In this document: piece by piece, positions 23,619 to 32,321 of the stretch
Layout: every line of letters begins with the position of its first letter
Position numbering within the stretch: the first letter of the stretch is position 1
Assembly (NCBI RefSeq): GCF_014279835.1
Contig: NZ_CP047942.1
Location: 1,550,001-1,614,000 of the forward strand
DNA from: Synechococcus sp. MVIR-18-1
GTDB taxonomy: Bacteria; Cyanobacteriota; Cyanobacteriia; PCC-6307; Cyanobiaceae
Reading direction: 5' to 3'
DNA: 64,000 nt
The notes under the pieces: generated by a model
Told to the model about the DNA's origin: nothing
The model's input: the letters and a program-made list of their open reading frames with translations, nothing else
Databases searched by the model: none
Position numbers and translations under genes: made by a program

Positions 23619-24965
23619 TCATGCACCGGCGAATTGATTCGTCTTGAGCCATGCCCTGGCCTGATCAGCAAAACCGGGAAGATCCATTCGCTCACGCTCT
23701 GCCGCCTTCGCAACCAACAGCGGGGCCTGTCGCTTGAGATCATCGAGGTCAGGCTGGGCAACACCGGCATTAAGGGCCATCCAATCAGCCATTGATGCAC
23801 CCACTACGCGAGTGAGATAGGCAGCGCTAAGGCCTTGAAGCATCCCTGCCGCCAACCAAGTACCACCGTCAAGTTTGGCCATGCCAAGCAATGCTTGACC
23901 ACTCCACTCCACAACCCCCTGCCCAAGGGCGGCCGTCCCCAACTGGCGAGCCACAACCTGCAACACCTCAGAGCTCCAGGAGCAGCCCCAAATTTGAGCC
24001 ATTTCCTTCACCATCAAGCCGTTCACCACAGCCACAGCAAGAAGATCAACGCTTGGGACAGGGGAGGCAATCACCACACCCGCCACAATCCACTGACTCC
24101 TTTGAAGCAGGGAACGGAATCGCTCACGACGCAACTGCTCTAGCTCTGCTTGCCAACGGCGATGAAGAGAGGTCAACAAGCGTTGCTTGGTGATCTCGCG
24201 GCTCCGAGAAGGCTGAGCAAAATGGCGTCGCACTGGATGCAAGCCTCTCCGTAGATCAGCTGACTCACCACTCCAAAACAACAGTCGATCGCACCATGGC
24301 TTGGGTAATTGACAGCTCAAGGCTTGCTGTCGAGCTTCGCGAGAGTCGTGAACAGAATCCTTAATGAGCAACCAAGCGGGGCGATCCGTGGGCAATTGTT
24401 CCAATCGCAAAAGATCAGCTGCCCTCAGCGGCATTGGAAGTCCGTACAAGATCACATCAAGCAGCTCAAGCTCCTGAGGCCAGTTCCAAGCATCAGCAAC
24501 CACTGGCAACGGCTTTGCGATGCACAGCTCAAGTGAATTGGAACCTTCCAAAGCGTTGTGAAGCTCGGAAGTACTCGGATGAGTCCCGCCCTCACTAATT
24601 ACCACACCCACACTGAGAGGCGCATGCTGAGCTTTCAACAGATCCAACTCCTGTTCGCGAGGACATCGCAAACCATCGAGACCTAACGCCAGCTCGAGCT
24701 CAGTGAACTGCGCCAGCACCGCCTCACAACGACGGATCCATCCAGAGATTGAGGACGGCTCTGAAAATTGAGGAGGCCGAGAAGGACGGGACATCCACCA
24801 GAAACCAGCTCCCAAGACCAAGAAGCCGGCGCCTCCACCGGGGAGGTGAACCAGGTCGCTGAACAGCCAACTTCCAAAAGCCAGGGTCCCTCCAGCCAGA
24901 GCAAGTTTCCCTGCGATGGATGGAATCAGCTTGATGGTGCTGATTGATGGAACCGGCATCAGCAC
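23619..24965 (-). CDS. DUF697/YcjF-like membrane protein
   Basis: This is a 448-residue protein with a short N-terminal hydrophobic region (IAGKLALAGGTLAFGSWLFSDL and GGGAGFLVLGAGFWWM). A soluble middle resembles a degenerate GTPase-like region without a Walker A motif, and the C-terminal DUF697 domain is marked by a hydrophobic segment with SPVPSVDLLAVAVVNGLMVKEMA. Cyanobacterial homologs are unnamed. The start is GTG, with an in-frame ATG two codons later. It lies upstream of psbA in the same orientation, separated by the palindrome at 23589. Confidence 0.8.
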   Translation of the reverse strand: MLMPVPSISTIKLIPSIAGKLALAGGTLAFGSWLFSDLVHLPGGGAGFLVLGAGFWWMSRPSRPPQFSEPSSISGWIRRCEAVLAQFTELELALGLDGLRCPREQELDLLKAQHAPLSVGVVISEGGTHPSTSELHNALEGSNSLELCIAKPLPVVADAWNWPQELELLDVILYGLPMPLRAADLLRLEQLPTDRPAWLLIKDSVHDSREARQQALSCQLPKPWCDRLLFWSGESADLRRGLHPVRRHFAQPSRSREITKQRLLTSLHRRWQAELEQLRRERFRSLLQRSQWIVAGVVIASPVPSVDLLAVAVVNGLMVKEMAQIWGCSWSSEVLQVVARQLGTAALGQGVVEWSGQALLGMAKLDGGTWLAAGMLQGLSAAYLTRVVGASMADWMALNAGVAQPDLDDLKRQAPLLVAKAAERERMDLPGFADQARAWLKTNQFAGA

Positions 24966-25119
24966 AACAAATCCATAACTTGGGGCTTTCCTAGCTCAAC
25001 CTGTCTAGTCAGGGCCAGCACTTGCGTACGTATGAAAACTGGCAGCGTCCAGTCCGTCCCTCATAACGAGACCTCTGAACGAGAAATTTATATGGTTAGG
25101 GGACCTGTGTCTCACATCG

Positions 25120-26025
25120 ATGGCCCGCGATCGTCGCCATGAGGTCAAACGGGTCCTAATGGTGGCCCTCACCATCAACGTGGCCATGACGTTGCTGAAG
25201 ATGGTGGTGGGACTAGCCAGTGGATCACTGGCTGTGGTTGCTGATGCAATGCACAGCGCAACCGATGCTCTCTCAAGCTTGACGGGACTGATCACCAATG
25301 GGCTCTCGGATCCCAAACCAGACCGAGATCATCCCTACGGCCATCACAAATACGAAGGAATTGGGGCTCTGGCGGTTGCTGGCTTCATCTTTTTCACAGC
25401 AATCGAAATCCTGATCACCTCAAGTGAACGCCTTACCGAGGGATTGCCTGAACTACGGATTAACGCAACGGAGCTGTTGCTGCTGCTTCTAGTGCTCGTC
25501 TTCAATCTTCTGCTCGCCGGCTACGAGCGACGAGAGGGGCGCCGATTAAACAGTCCACTGCTCCTAGCCGATGCCCATCACACCACGAGTGACATCTGGA
25601 CCACCGTGATTGTCCTGGTGGGGCTGACAGGGGCCTGGCTGCTCAAGATCAGCTGGCTTGACGTCGCGCTCGCCATGCCCCTTGCCGTGCTTCTGATTCG
25701 TGTCTGCTGGCAGGTTTTGCGCGACAACCTGCCCTGGCTTGTGGATCACATTGCGATTGCCCCTGAAGCCATCAACGAACAGGCGTTGGGTGTACCTGGA
25801 GTCCTCAATTGCCATGACATCGCCAGCAGAGGGATCCTGGGCCAACAGGTCTTCATTGATATGCACATGGTGGTGGATGTCGATGACCTGATTGCAGCGC
25901 ATCAGATCACTGAACGCGTTGAAGAGCGCCTTGAATCCCGGTTCGGCCCCGTTCGCTGCACCATTCACCTCGAGCCAAGAGACTATGCAGAACAAGTGAT
26001 CACCTTCCGTGGAACCCACGGTTAA
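25120..26025 (+). CDS. Cation diffusion facilitator (CDF) family metal transporter
   Basis: This is a 301-residue CDF transporter, exporting divalent metals (Zn, Mn, Co or Fe) against a proton gradient. Six transmembrane helices are visible in the first 210 residues. Metal-site motifs are DAMHSATDALSS in helix 2 and HHTTSDIW in helix 5, giving an A site of Asp/Asp with His/Asp. The cytoplasmic C-terminal domain ends with VRCTIHLEPRD, the usual ferredoxin-like fold. The ATG at 25120 gives the typical length. Metal specificity is not certain; the D-D/H-D pattern occurs in both Zn and Mn groups. A 95-base gap to the next gene holds no obvious regulator. Confidence 0.9.
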   Translation: MARDRRHEVKRVLMVALTINVAMTLLKMVVGLASGSLAVVADAMHSATDALSSLTGLITNGLSDPKPDRDHPYGHHKYEGIGALAVAGFIFFTAIEILITSSERLTEGLPELRINATELLLLLLVLVFNLLLAGYERREGRRLNSPLLLADAHHTTSDIWTTVIVLVGLTGAWLLKISWLDVALAMPLAVLLIRVCWQVLRDNLPWLVDHIAIAPEAINEQALGVPGVLNCHDIASRGILGQQVFIDMHMVVDVDDLIAAHQITERVEERLESRFGPVRCTIHLEPRDYAEQVITFRGTHG

Positions 26026-26101
26026 GCACGGAGATCAAGAAAGGATGCCTCTAGGAGTTCGATGATGCGTCACACTTGCGCCTGATTCCAGGCCTCGGGC
26101 C

Positions 26102-26620
26102 ATGACTGATTCCAACAGCGATTCCCGTCAACAGGGCAGACAAGGTGAGGGCGGCGGGGGCTCCCGTGGCGGCCGCAATTCCGGCAACCGAGAGGGGGGC
26201 GGATTCCGTATTCGACTCAGTGACAACGAGATGCGTGCAGTGAGAGCCCTCCAAGAGGCTTTCAATCTGCGTTCAACCGTTGCAGTGCTGGGTTTTGCCG
26301 TTCGCGCTCTTGCTCAGATGCTGGAGGACGGCCAGCTCACTGAGTTGATCGCTCAGCAACGAGCCCAAGGTGGCGGGCGACGATCCGAAGACGGACGAGG
26401 AGAAGGCAATCGGGGTGAACGGAATCGGACACCACGTCCTGATCCTTTTGCACGGCCAGCCAAACCCCAACCTCCTGCCCCTGATCCAGAACCTGCAGCG
26501 GAACCAGAACCTGCAGTAGAAGCAGAGGCTTCACCAGAGACAGAAGCTTCAACAGACGCCAGCGCTAGCGATGGGACTTCCACGCCAGCAAGCGACGACA
26601 ACACCGAGACTGGAGCCTGA
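26102..26620 (+). CDS. RGG-rich protein with ribbon-helix-helix-like core and acidic tail
   Basis: This is a 172-residue protein with three parts. Residues 1-34 form a glycine/arginine/serine-rich low-complexity segment. Residues about 35-80 hold the only folded-looking region, FRIRLSDNEMRAVRALQEAF and following helix, which resembles a ribbon-helix-helix or similar dimeric DNA-binding fold. The rest is an RGG-type then proline/glutamate/alanine-rich acidic tail. No family is recognised. It may bind nucleic acid. The stop is three bases before the trpS start, so the two genes are co-transcribed. Confidence 0.72.
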   Translation: MTDSNSDSRQQGRQGEGGGGSRGGRNSGNREGGGFRIRLSDNEMRAVRALQEAFNLRSTVAVLGFAVRALAQMLEDGQLTELIAQQRAQGGGRRSEDGRGEGNRGERNRTPRPDPFARPAKPQPPAPDPEPAAEPEPAVEAEASPETEASTDASASDGTSTPASDDNTETGA

Positions 26621-26623
26621 TCG

Positions 26624-27634
26624 ATGGGGCGGCCGAGGGTTCTCTCCGGCGTTCAACCAACAGGTGCTCTTCATTTGGGCAACTGGTTGGGCGCCATTCG
26701 CAATTGGGTGGATCTGCAGCACGACAACGACACATTCTTTTGTGTCGTTGATCTGCATGCCGTCACCGTTCCACACCAACCAAATCGTTTAGCGGAGGAC
26801 ACCCTCAGCACGGCAGCCCTTTATCTGGCTTGCGGTCTCGACCCTGATCAATCCACCGTTTTTGTCCAAAGTCACGTCAAAGCTCACAGCGAGCTGTGCT
26901 GGCTCCTGAACTGCGTCACTCCCTTGAACTGGCTGGAGCGCATGATTCAGTTCAAAGAAAAAGCCGTCAAGCAAGGCGACAACGTCTCAGTAGGCCTTCT
27001 TGACTATCCAGTTCTGATGGCCGCAGACATCCTTCTCTATGACGCAGACCTTGTGCCTGTTGGGGAAGATCAGAAACAACATCTGGAATTAGCGCGCGAC
27101 ATCGCCCAACAACGCATCAACGCTCGCTTCGGCTCAGAGGATCAACCGCTCCTGCAAGTTCCCAAGCCATTGATCATGCGCGAAGGGGCGAGGGTGATGA
27201 GCCTGATGGATGGCCGCAGCAAAATGAGCAAAAGCGATCCGAACGACAACAGTCGGATCACGCTTCTTGACCCACCTGCACTGATCACGAAGAAGATCAA
27301 GCGGGCCAAAACAGACCCTCAAATGGGTCTTGAATTCAGCAACCCGGATCGACCGGAAACCGACAACCTCCTCGGCCTTTATGCGCTGCTGAGCGGCAAG
27401 GGCCGAACAGCCGTTGCTGAAGAATGCGCAGCGATGGGCTGGGGAACCTTCAAGCCTCTGCTGGCAGAGGCCGCCGTGAGCGCCTTAGAGCCGATTCAAA
27501 GCAGATATAGCGAGCTCATGGATGATCGGGCCGAATTAGAGAACGTGCTGCAACAAGGCCGTATCCGGGCTGAAGGCGTGGCAACAGCCACCGTGGATCG
27601 CGTACGCAAGGCCATGGGCTTTCTGACGGCCTAA
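26624..27634 (+). CDS. trpS: Tryptophanyl-tRNA synthetase
   Basis: This is a 336-residue class I aminoacyl-tRNA synthetase charging tRNA-Trp. The HIGH-equivalent loop is TGALHLGNWLGAI near residues 11-23, and KMSKS is at about residues 199-203 (GRSKMSKSDPND). Tryptophan recognition segments D-Y-P-V-L-M-A-A-D-I are present. The length is normal. The ATG at 26624 begins MGRPRVLSGVQPTG, which is family-typical. It is placed directly after the RGG protein gene. Confidence 0.96.
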   Translation: MGRPRVLSGVQPTGALHLGNWLGAIRNWVDLQHDNDTFFCVVDLHAVTVPHQPNRLAEDTLSTAALYLACGLDPDQSTVFVQSHVKAHSELCWLLNCVTPLNWLERMIQFKEKAVKQGDNVSVGLLDYPVLMAADILLYDADLVPVGEDQKQHLELARDIAQQRINARFGSEDQPLLQVPKPLIMREGARVMSLMDGRSKMSKSDPNDNSRITLLDPPALITKKIKRAKTDPQMGLEFSNPDRPETDNLLGLYALLSGKGRTAVAEECAAMGWGTFKPLLAEAAVSALEPIQSRYSELMDDRAELENVLQQGRIRAEGVATATVDRVRKAMGFLTA

Positions 27635-27671
27635 TCATTTGGGAGGCCTTTGAAAAGATTCTCTAATACTT

Positions 27672-27691
27672 AAGGCTTCCTGAGAAGCCTT
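27672..27691 (+). terminator. Stem-loop after trpS
   Basis: AAGGCTTC, four-base loop CTGA, GAAGCCTT, a perfect eight-base stem about 38 bases after the trpS stop. It lacks a T run, so it may act as a weak terminator or an RNA end-protecting hairpin. The remaining bases to 27880 hold nothing else I can name. Confidence 0.45.
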
Positions 27692-27880
27692 GACTCCAGA
27701 TCCAAGGAATGCCAGCAAAAACGAGCAAAAACGGCGCGTCTCGCGAGTCTTGAGGAGAGATTAATTAAGTGTTTCTGCTCATGCACAACTGATACTCAGT
27801 CGTCAAGGCCGGTACCAAAGGACTCGCCAAAAGCTTCCCATCCTGACGAAGGTGGCAGTCTCGTTACGGAACGTCACCTT

Positions 27881-28555
27881 TTGCTGAGCTCCTTCTCCAA
27901 GCTGCCCCGCGCCGTATTACCCACTTTCCGTCAAGCCAGTGGTATCGGTGTTGTCAGCATGGGGCTAATGCTTGGCCTAGGACACAGCATTCATGCTGAA
28001 CGCTCCAGCGAAAGGATTGAACAAGCAGAAAAGTTGGCATTGGCACTCCAACAAGACGTCAATACCGACCAACAAGCATCTCCTTATTCGATCACTCCTG
28101 AACGACGCGCCCTGCTCAACACCATTCGCTTCGCAGAAGGGACTTGGAAGGACGGTCACGACCTTGGGTATCGCACCCTCTACGGAGGTGGCCAGTTTGA
28201 AGATCTCTCCAAACATCCAGAAAGGGTTGTCGTGAAGCGTTATGTCAGCGCCGCGGCCGGGGCCTATCAATTTTTGCCCACTACCTGGCAAGAGGTTTCA
28301 GGCCGATTAGACCTGCCCAGTTTCTCTCCAGAACATCAAGACCAAGCGGCTCTTCATCTGGTCAAGAGACGCGGAGCTCTCAACGAAGTGGATCAGAAAG
28401 GTCTCACGGCTGAAGCCATGAATAGCCTCGCCCCGGAATGGGCTTCTTTTCCCACCCACTCAGGACGAAGTGCTTACGGTCAACCCGTCAAAAGCCATGC
28501 TGAGCTAGCAAGTTTTTATTCAAAAAATCTTCAGACGCTTCGTCAAGGCGCCTAG
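27881..28555 (+). CDS. Secreted lysozyme-like muramidase (GH104-like)
   Basis: This is a 224-residue protein with a lysozyme-type catalytic domain similar to phage lambda endolysin and glycoside hydrolase family 104. The hallmark is LLNTIRFAEGT with the catalytic Glu at about residue 87, then GYRTLYGGGQFEDLSKHP and SAAAGAYQFLPTTW. An N-terminal hydrophobic segment (GIGVVSMGLMLGLGHSIHA) acts as signal peptide. The start is TTG at 27881; the first in-frame ATG falls within the signal region. It is likely to cleave peptidoglycan, in cell growth or against other bacteria. It overlaps the convergent DUF2605 gene by four bases. Confidence 0.85.
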   Translation: MLSSFSKLPRAVLPTFRQASGIGVVSMGLMLGLGHSIHAERSSERIEQAEKLALALQQDVNTDQQASPYSITPERRALLNTIRFAEGTWKDGHDLGYRTLYGGGQFEDLSKHPERVVVKRYVSAAAGAYQFLPTTWQEVSGRLDLPSFSPEHQDQAALHLVKRRGALNEVDQKGLTAEAMNSLAPEWASFPTHSGRSAYGQPVKSHAELASFYSKNLQTLRQGA

Positions 28556-28869
28556 AGCGACTTTTTCGCATTCGCCTCCGACACACGAGCTGCGAGACCC
28601 CAGATCTCGATCACAAGTTGGTGCCACGGCGTCATCGCCTCCATTGAGATAGCCATTGCCGCAGGGGTGGCACTGACCAGGGCTCTTGTGGCAGCAATCG
28701 CCTTAAGGCCCTCGTCAATCCGAACTCCCATCGCCTCACGATCATCCGGAGTCAAGACTGAATCTGGACAGGCCGCCAAAAGCTCCTGACCACGCTTGAA
28801 CCAGTGGTTGAAGTCATTGAGCAACGAGTCCAACAACGACTCGAGCAGAGCGTTTGCCTCTTGATTCAT
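28552..28869 (-). CDS. DUF2605-like cyanobacterial protein
   Basis: This is a 105-residue helical protein resembling DUF2605, a small cyanobacterial family of unknown function. The N-terminus NQEANALLESLLDSLLNDFNHWFKRGQELL is the diagnostic part. The ATG at 28869 is chosen because the frame's upstream continuation covers the thrS 5' end. It is divergent from thrS and convergent with the lysozyme gene, overlapping it by four bases. Confidence 0.75.
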   Translation of the reverse strand: MNQEANALLESLLDSLLNDFNHWFKRGQELLAACPDSVLTPDDREAMGVRIDEGLKAIAATRALVSATPAAMAISMEAMTPWHQLVIEIWGLAARVSEANAKKSL

Positions 28870-28894
28870 GACCTGTTCAACGCACCCCAATAGG

Positions 28895-30748
28895 ATGGCG
28901 GGCCCTGAACAGGAAACGGTGAGCAGCGTCGCAGCAACCACCCCAGCCCCTACCGCGCCTGTGGTTCTGCCCAAGACCAGCGATAGCGAGACCCTGCTGA
29001 AGATTCGCCACTCGATGAGCCACGTGATGGCCATGGCAGTTCAGAAGCTATTTCCTAAGGCCCAAGTGACCATTGGTCCCTGGACTGAATCAGGGTTTTA
29101 TTACGACTTCGACAATCCGGAACCCTTCACGGAAGCCGATCTCAAGGCAATCAAGAAGGAGATGGGGAAAATTATTGGCCGCAAGCTCCCGTTGGAGCGG
29201 ATTGAAGTCAGTCGTGACGAAGCAGAACGTCGAATCAAGGCTCAAAACGAACCCTACAAACTGGAAATTCTCGAAAGACTGGTTGAGCCAATCACGCTCT
29301 ACACCCTGGGTGAGCAGTGGTGGGATCTCTGTGCTGGACCGCATGTGGCCAACACGAGCGAACTCAATCCAAAAGCGTTTGAGCTCGAAAGTGTGGCTGG
29401 TGCTTACTGGCGTGGCGACGAAACAAAAGCTCAGCTGCAGCGCATTTACGGGACTGCCTGGGAGACCGCCGATCAACTGTCAGAGCACAGACGCCGCAAA
29501 GAAGAAGCACTGCGTCGTGATCATCGCCGCCTCGGCAAAGACCTCGATCTGTTCTCCATCGAAGACGAAGCTGGAGCCGGGCTTGTGTTCTGGCATCCCC
29601 GGGGCGCACGCATGCGTCTTCTGATTGAAGATTTCTGGAGGCAAGCGCACTTCGAAGGGGATTACGAGCTCCTCTACACACCACACGTTGCGGATATCAG
29701 CCTCTGGAAGACCTCAGGACACTTGGACTTCTATGCAGAGAGCATGTTTGGCCCCATGGAGGTGGATGAGAGGCAATATCAGCTCAAGCCAATGAACTGT
29801 CCGTTCCACGTTCTGACCTACGCCAGCAAACTTCGTAGCTACAGAGAACTCCCCATCAGATGGGCAGAGCTAGGGACCGTTTACCGCTACGAGCGACCCG
29901 GGGTAATGCATGGGCTGATGAGAGTCCGTGGCTTCACGCAAGACGATGCCCACGTGTTTTGTCTACCCGAACAGATCAGTGATGAGATCTTGCGAATCCT
30001 GAATCTCACAGAACGGATCCTGTCAACATTCGATTTCAGCAACTATGAGATCAACCTTTCAACAAAACCAGACAAAGCCATCGGAGAAGACGCTGTCTGG
30101 GATCTCGCCACCAAAGGCCTAATCGAAGCCTTAGAGCGCAAGGGCTGGAACTACAAAATTGATGAGGGTGGGGGAGCGTTTTACGGACCCAAGATCGACT
30201 TGAAAATCGAGGATGCGATTGGTCGGATGTGGCAGTGCTCAACCATCCAGCTTGATTTCAACTTGCCTGAGCGCTTCGAACTGGACTACATCGCAGCGGA
30301 TGGCAGCAAACAGCGCCCAATCATGATTCACCGGGCCATTTTTGGGTCACTGGAACGATTTTTCGGAATCATGACCGAAAACTACGCGGGAGATTTTCCG
30401 TTTTGGCTCGCGCCTGAACAGATCCGGCTGCTTCCAGTAACTGATGACGTTTTGGGATACGCGGAAGAGCTTCAAAACCAGCTCAAAGCAGCTGGTATTC
30501 GCGCCAGCATTGATCGCAGCGGAGATCGACTTGGCAAGTTGATTCGCACGGGAGAACAAATGAAAATCCCAGTGCTTGCTGTGATTGGAGCCAAAGAAGC
30601 TGAACAGGGCGCCGCGAGTCTGCGCAGCCGCCGCGATGGGGACCTTGGCGTGATTACGAGGGAACTACTGGTCACGACAGCACAATCGGCCAACCAAGAA
30701 CGGCTCGCATCACTTTGTTTTGCAGACAGTGGGAGTATCGGGGTATGA
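28895..30748 (+). CDS. thrS: Threonyl-tRNA synthetase lacking the TGS domain
   Basis: This is a 617-residue class II synthetase charging tRNA-Thr. The editing-like domain is represented by IRHSMSHVMAMAVQ, the zinc-binding core by MNCPFHVLTYA and the motif 2 and 3 region by VYRYERPGVMHGLMRVRGF and HRAIFGSLERFFGI. The anticodon-binding domain follows from PEQIRLLPVTDD. The N-terminus begins directly before the editing domain, so the TGS (N1) domain of the E. coli enzyme is missing, as in several cyanobacterial ThrRS. The ATG at 28895 is chosen over 28868, which lies inside the divergent gene. DUF1824 overlaps its end by four bases. Confidence 0.95.
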   Translation: MAGPEQETVSSVAATTPAPTAPVVLPKTSDSETLLKIRHSMSHVMAMAVQKLFPKAQVTIGPWTESGFYYDFDNPEPFTEADLKAIKKEMGKIIGRKLPLERIEVSRDEAERRIKAQNEPYKLEILERLVEPITLYTLGEQWWDLCAGPHVANTSELNPKAFELESVAGAYWRGDETKAQLQRIYGTAWETADQLSEHRRRKEEALRRDHRRLGKDLDLFSIEDEAGAGLVFWHPRGARMRLLIEDFWRQAHFEGDYELLYTPHVADISLWKTSGHLDFYAESMFGPMEVDERQYQLKPMNCPFHVLTYASKLRSYRELPIRWAELGTVYRYERPGVMHGLMRVRGFTQDDAHVFCLPEQISDEILRILNLTERILSTFDFSNYEINLSTKPDKAIGEDAVWDLATKGLIEALERKGWNYKIDEGGGAFYGPKIDLKIEDAIGRMWQCSTIQLDFNLPERFELDYIAADGSKQRPIMIHRAIFGSLERFFGIMTENYAGDFPFWLAPEQIRLLPVTDDVLGYAEELQNQLKAAGIRASIDRSGDRLGKLIRTGEQMKIPVLAVIGAKEAEQGAASLRSRRDGDLGVITRELLVTTAQSANQERLASLCFADSGSIGV

Positions 30749-31155
30749 GCGACCCAGCAATCACGTCTCTTGCGGATCTCAATCGATTTCGTAGTGCTCC
30801 TCAGCTGAGTTCACATGAGCGCAAGGATCTCAAAAACGAGCTCATCGCTGAGATGCGTCACTTTGCCTGGTTCACTGTTGGCGTTATGGCTCCCTCGTCC
30901 ACTGACGCCATGACATGCCTCCGCGACCTTGAGCTGGCGATGGGTTGGCCTCCCATGAAGTGCGAGGAGGGAACACGCATTGAGAGCGGGGTTTTCCTAA
31001 AAGCCAACCAATCCACCGGTTGCATTCGCATCCGAGCAGAGGCGGGGCTGGGTGAAGGCTTCTTAATCAGCGGCCATCAAGCTGAGTCTCAACAATTGGG
31101 CCCACAGTCAGGCCCCACATGGGGACCCCTGCCTCTCGACTTTTTTCATGACTGA
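30745..31155 (+). CDS. DUF1824 family protein
   Basis: This is a 136-residue cyanobacterial protein of the DUF1824 family. Typical features are FAWFTVGVMAPSS with AMTCLRDLELAMGWPPM and GPTWGPLPLDFF at the end. Function is unknown. The ATG overlaps the thrS stop (ATGA), so it is translated from the same message. The longer frame to 30715 lies inside thrS and is unlikely. Confidence 0.85.
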   Translation: MSDPAITSLADLNRFRSAPQLSSHERKDLKNELIAEMRHFAWFTVGVMAPSSTDAMTCLRDLELAMGWPPMKCEEGTRIESGVFLKANQSTGCIRIRAEAGLGEGFLISGHQAESQQLGPQSGPTWGPLPLDFFHD

Positions 31156-31233
31156 GTGTTCTAGAGCCTCTTGAAGACTTGTCGATTCCGATCAAAGCCA
31201 TCAGCCTTCAGCTGAGATGCGCCAATCGATCCA

Positions 31234-32307
31234 ATGCAGGCAACCACATACCTGGCCGGTGATCTCGGTGGCACCAAAACGCTCTTAGCGATCTACAGCG
31301 ATCAAAACGGCAAGCTGAAACGAGAGTATGTCCAGCGTTACGTGTCGGCGGAATGGACGTCTCTGGACTCCATGCTCAAGCACTTCCTCCAATCACGACC
31401 TGACGCCAACTCCACTCCTCAAACCAGCTGCTTCGCAGTCGCTGGACCGGTTAGAGACCGTGCCGTTGAACTCACCAATTTGGGATGGAGTATCAACCAA
31501 GAGTCGCTGAAAAAATCTGCCGGTTTGGAGGAAGTCGAACTCGTGAATGATTTCGCTGTCCTGATCTATGGCTTACCGCATTTCAGCGACAGTCAACAGA
31601 TCACACTTCAAAAAGGATCGAGATTGGCTTCTGATGGCACCCGGTACCAGCAAGGTCCCGTGGCCATTCTTGGAGCAGGGACGGGCTTGGGAATGGCTCG
31701 GGGACTTCCCACCAGCACAGGATGGATTGCACTACCGAGCGAGGGTGGTCATCGAGAGTTCGCTCCACGTTGCAACGACGAATGGGCACTGGTGCAATGG
31801 CTCAAGCGCGATCTATCCCTAGAGCGAATCTCCGTGGAGAGGGTTGTCAGCGGAACCGGATTGGGGCACGTCATGAACTGGATGCTGCAGCAGTCAGACA
31901 ATGCGATGCACCCACTTCTAGAGAAGGCCAAGGCCTGGAGATACAACACACCAGATCATCCTGAGTATCACGATCTCCCTGCTTCCACATGCCAATACGC
32001 CAAAGCAGGCGACCAGCTCGCGAACGCTGCGATGACGCTTTGGCTTAGTGCCTATGGAGCAGCAGCAGGTGACCTGGCCTTACAAGAATTGTGTAGTGGG
32101 GGACTGTGGATCGGTGGAGGAACAGCCGAAAAAAACCAGGATGGTTTGAAGTCCATGGACTTCTTAAATGCCATGCATCAGAAGGGGCGCTTTCAGCCTT
32201 TTTTGGAAGGTTTGACGGTGCGTGCCGTGATCGATCCGGAAGCTGGTCTGTTCAGTGCTGCTTGCAGAGCGCGGGAACTGGCTGAGTCGAGTGGGACACT
32301 GGCCTGA
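31234..32307 (+). CDS. glk: Glucokinase (Glk family)
   Basis: This is a 357-residue glucokinase of the E. coli-type (PF02685) group, phosphorylating glucose at position 6 with ATP. The phosphate-binding loop is LAGDLGGTKTLLAIY at residues 7-21, the substrate region holds AGPVRDRAVELTNLGW and LVNDFAVLIYGL, and the second ATP loop is LGAGTGLG. It starts a run of genes on the plus strand (thrB, ndhD, prlC and an unknown gene) with gaps of 5 to 56 bases. It is unrelated in family to the ROK kinase at 43236. Confidence 0.92.
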   Translation: MQATTYLAGDLGGTKTLLAIYSDQNGKLKREYVQRYVSAEWTSLDSMLKHFLQSRPDANSTPQTSCFAVAGPVRDRAVELTNLGWSINQESLKKSAGLEEVELVNDFAVLIYGLPHFSDSQQITLQKGSRLASDGTRYQQGPVAILGAGTGLGMARGLPTSTGWIALPSEGGHREFAPRCNDEWALVQWLKRDLSLERISVERVVSGTGLGHVMNWMLQQSDNAMHPLLEKAKAWRYNTPDHPEYHDLPASTCQYAKAGDQLANAAMTLWLSAYGAAAGDLALQELCSGGLWIGGGTAEKNQDGLKSMDFLNAMHQKGRFQPFLEGLTVRAVIDPEAGLFSAACRARELAESSGTLA

Positions 32308-32321
32308 GTGGAAACGCAGGG

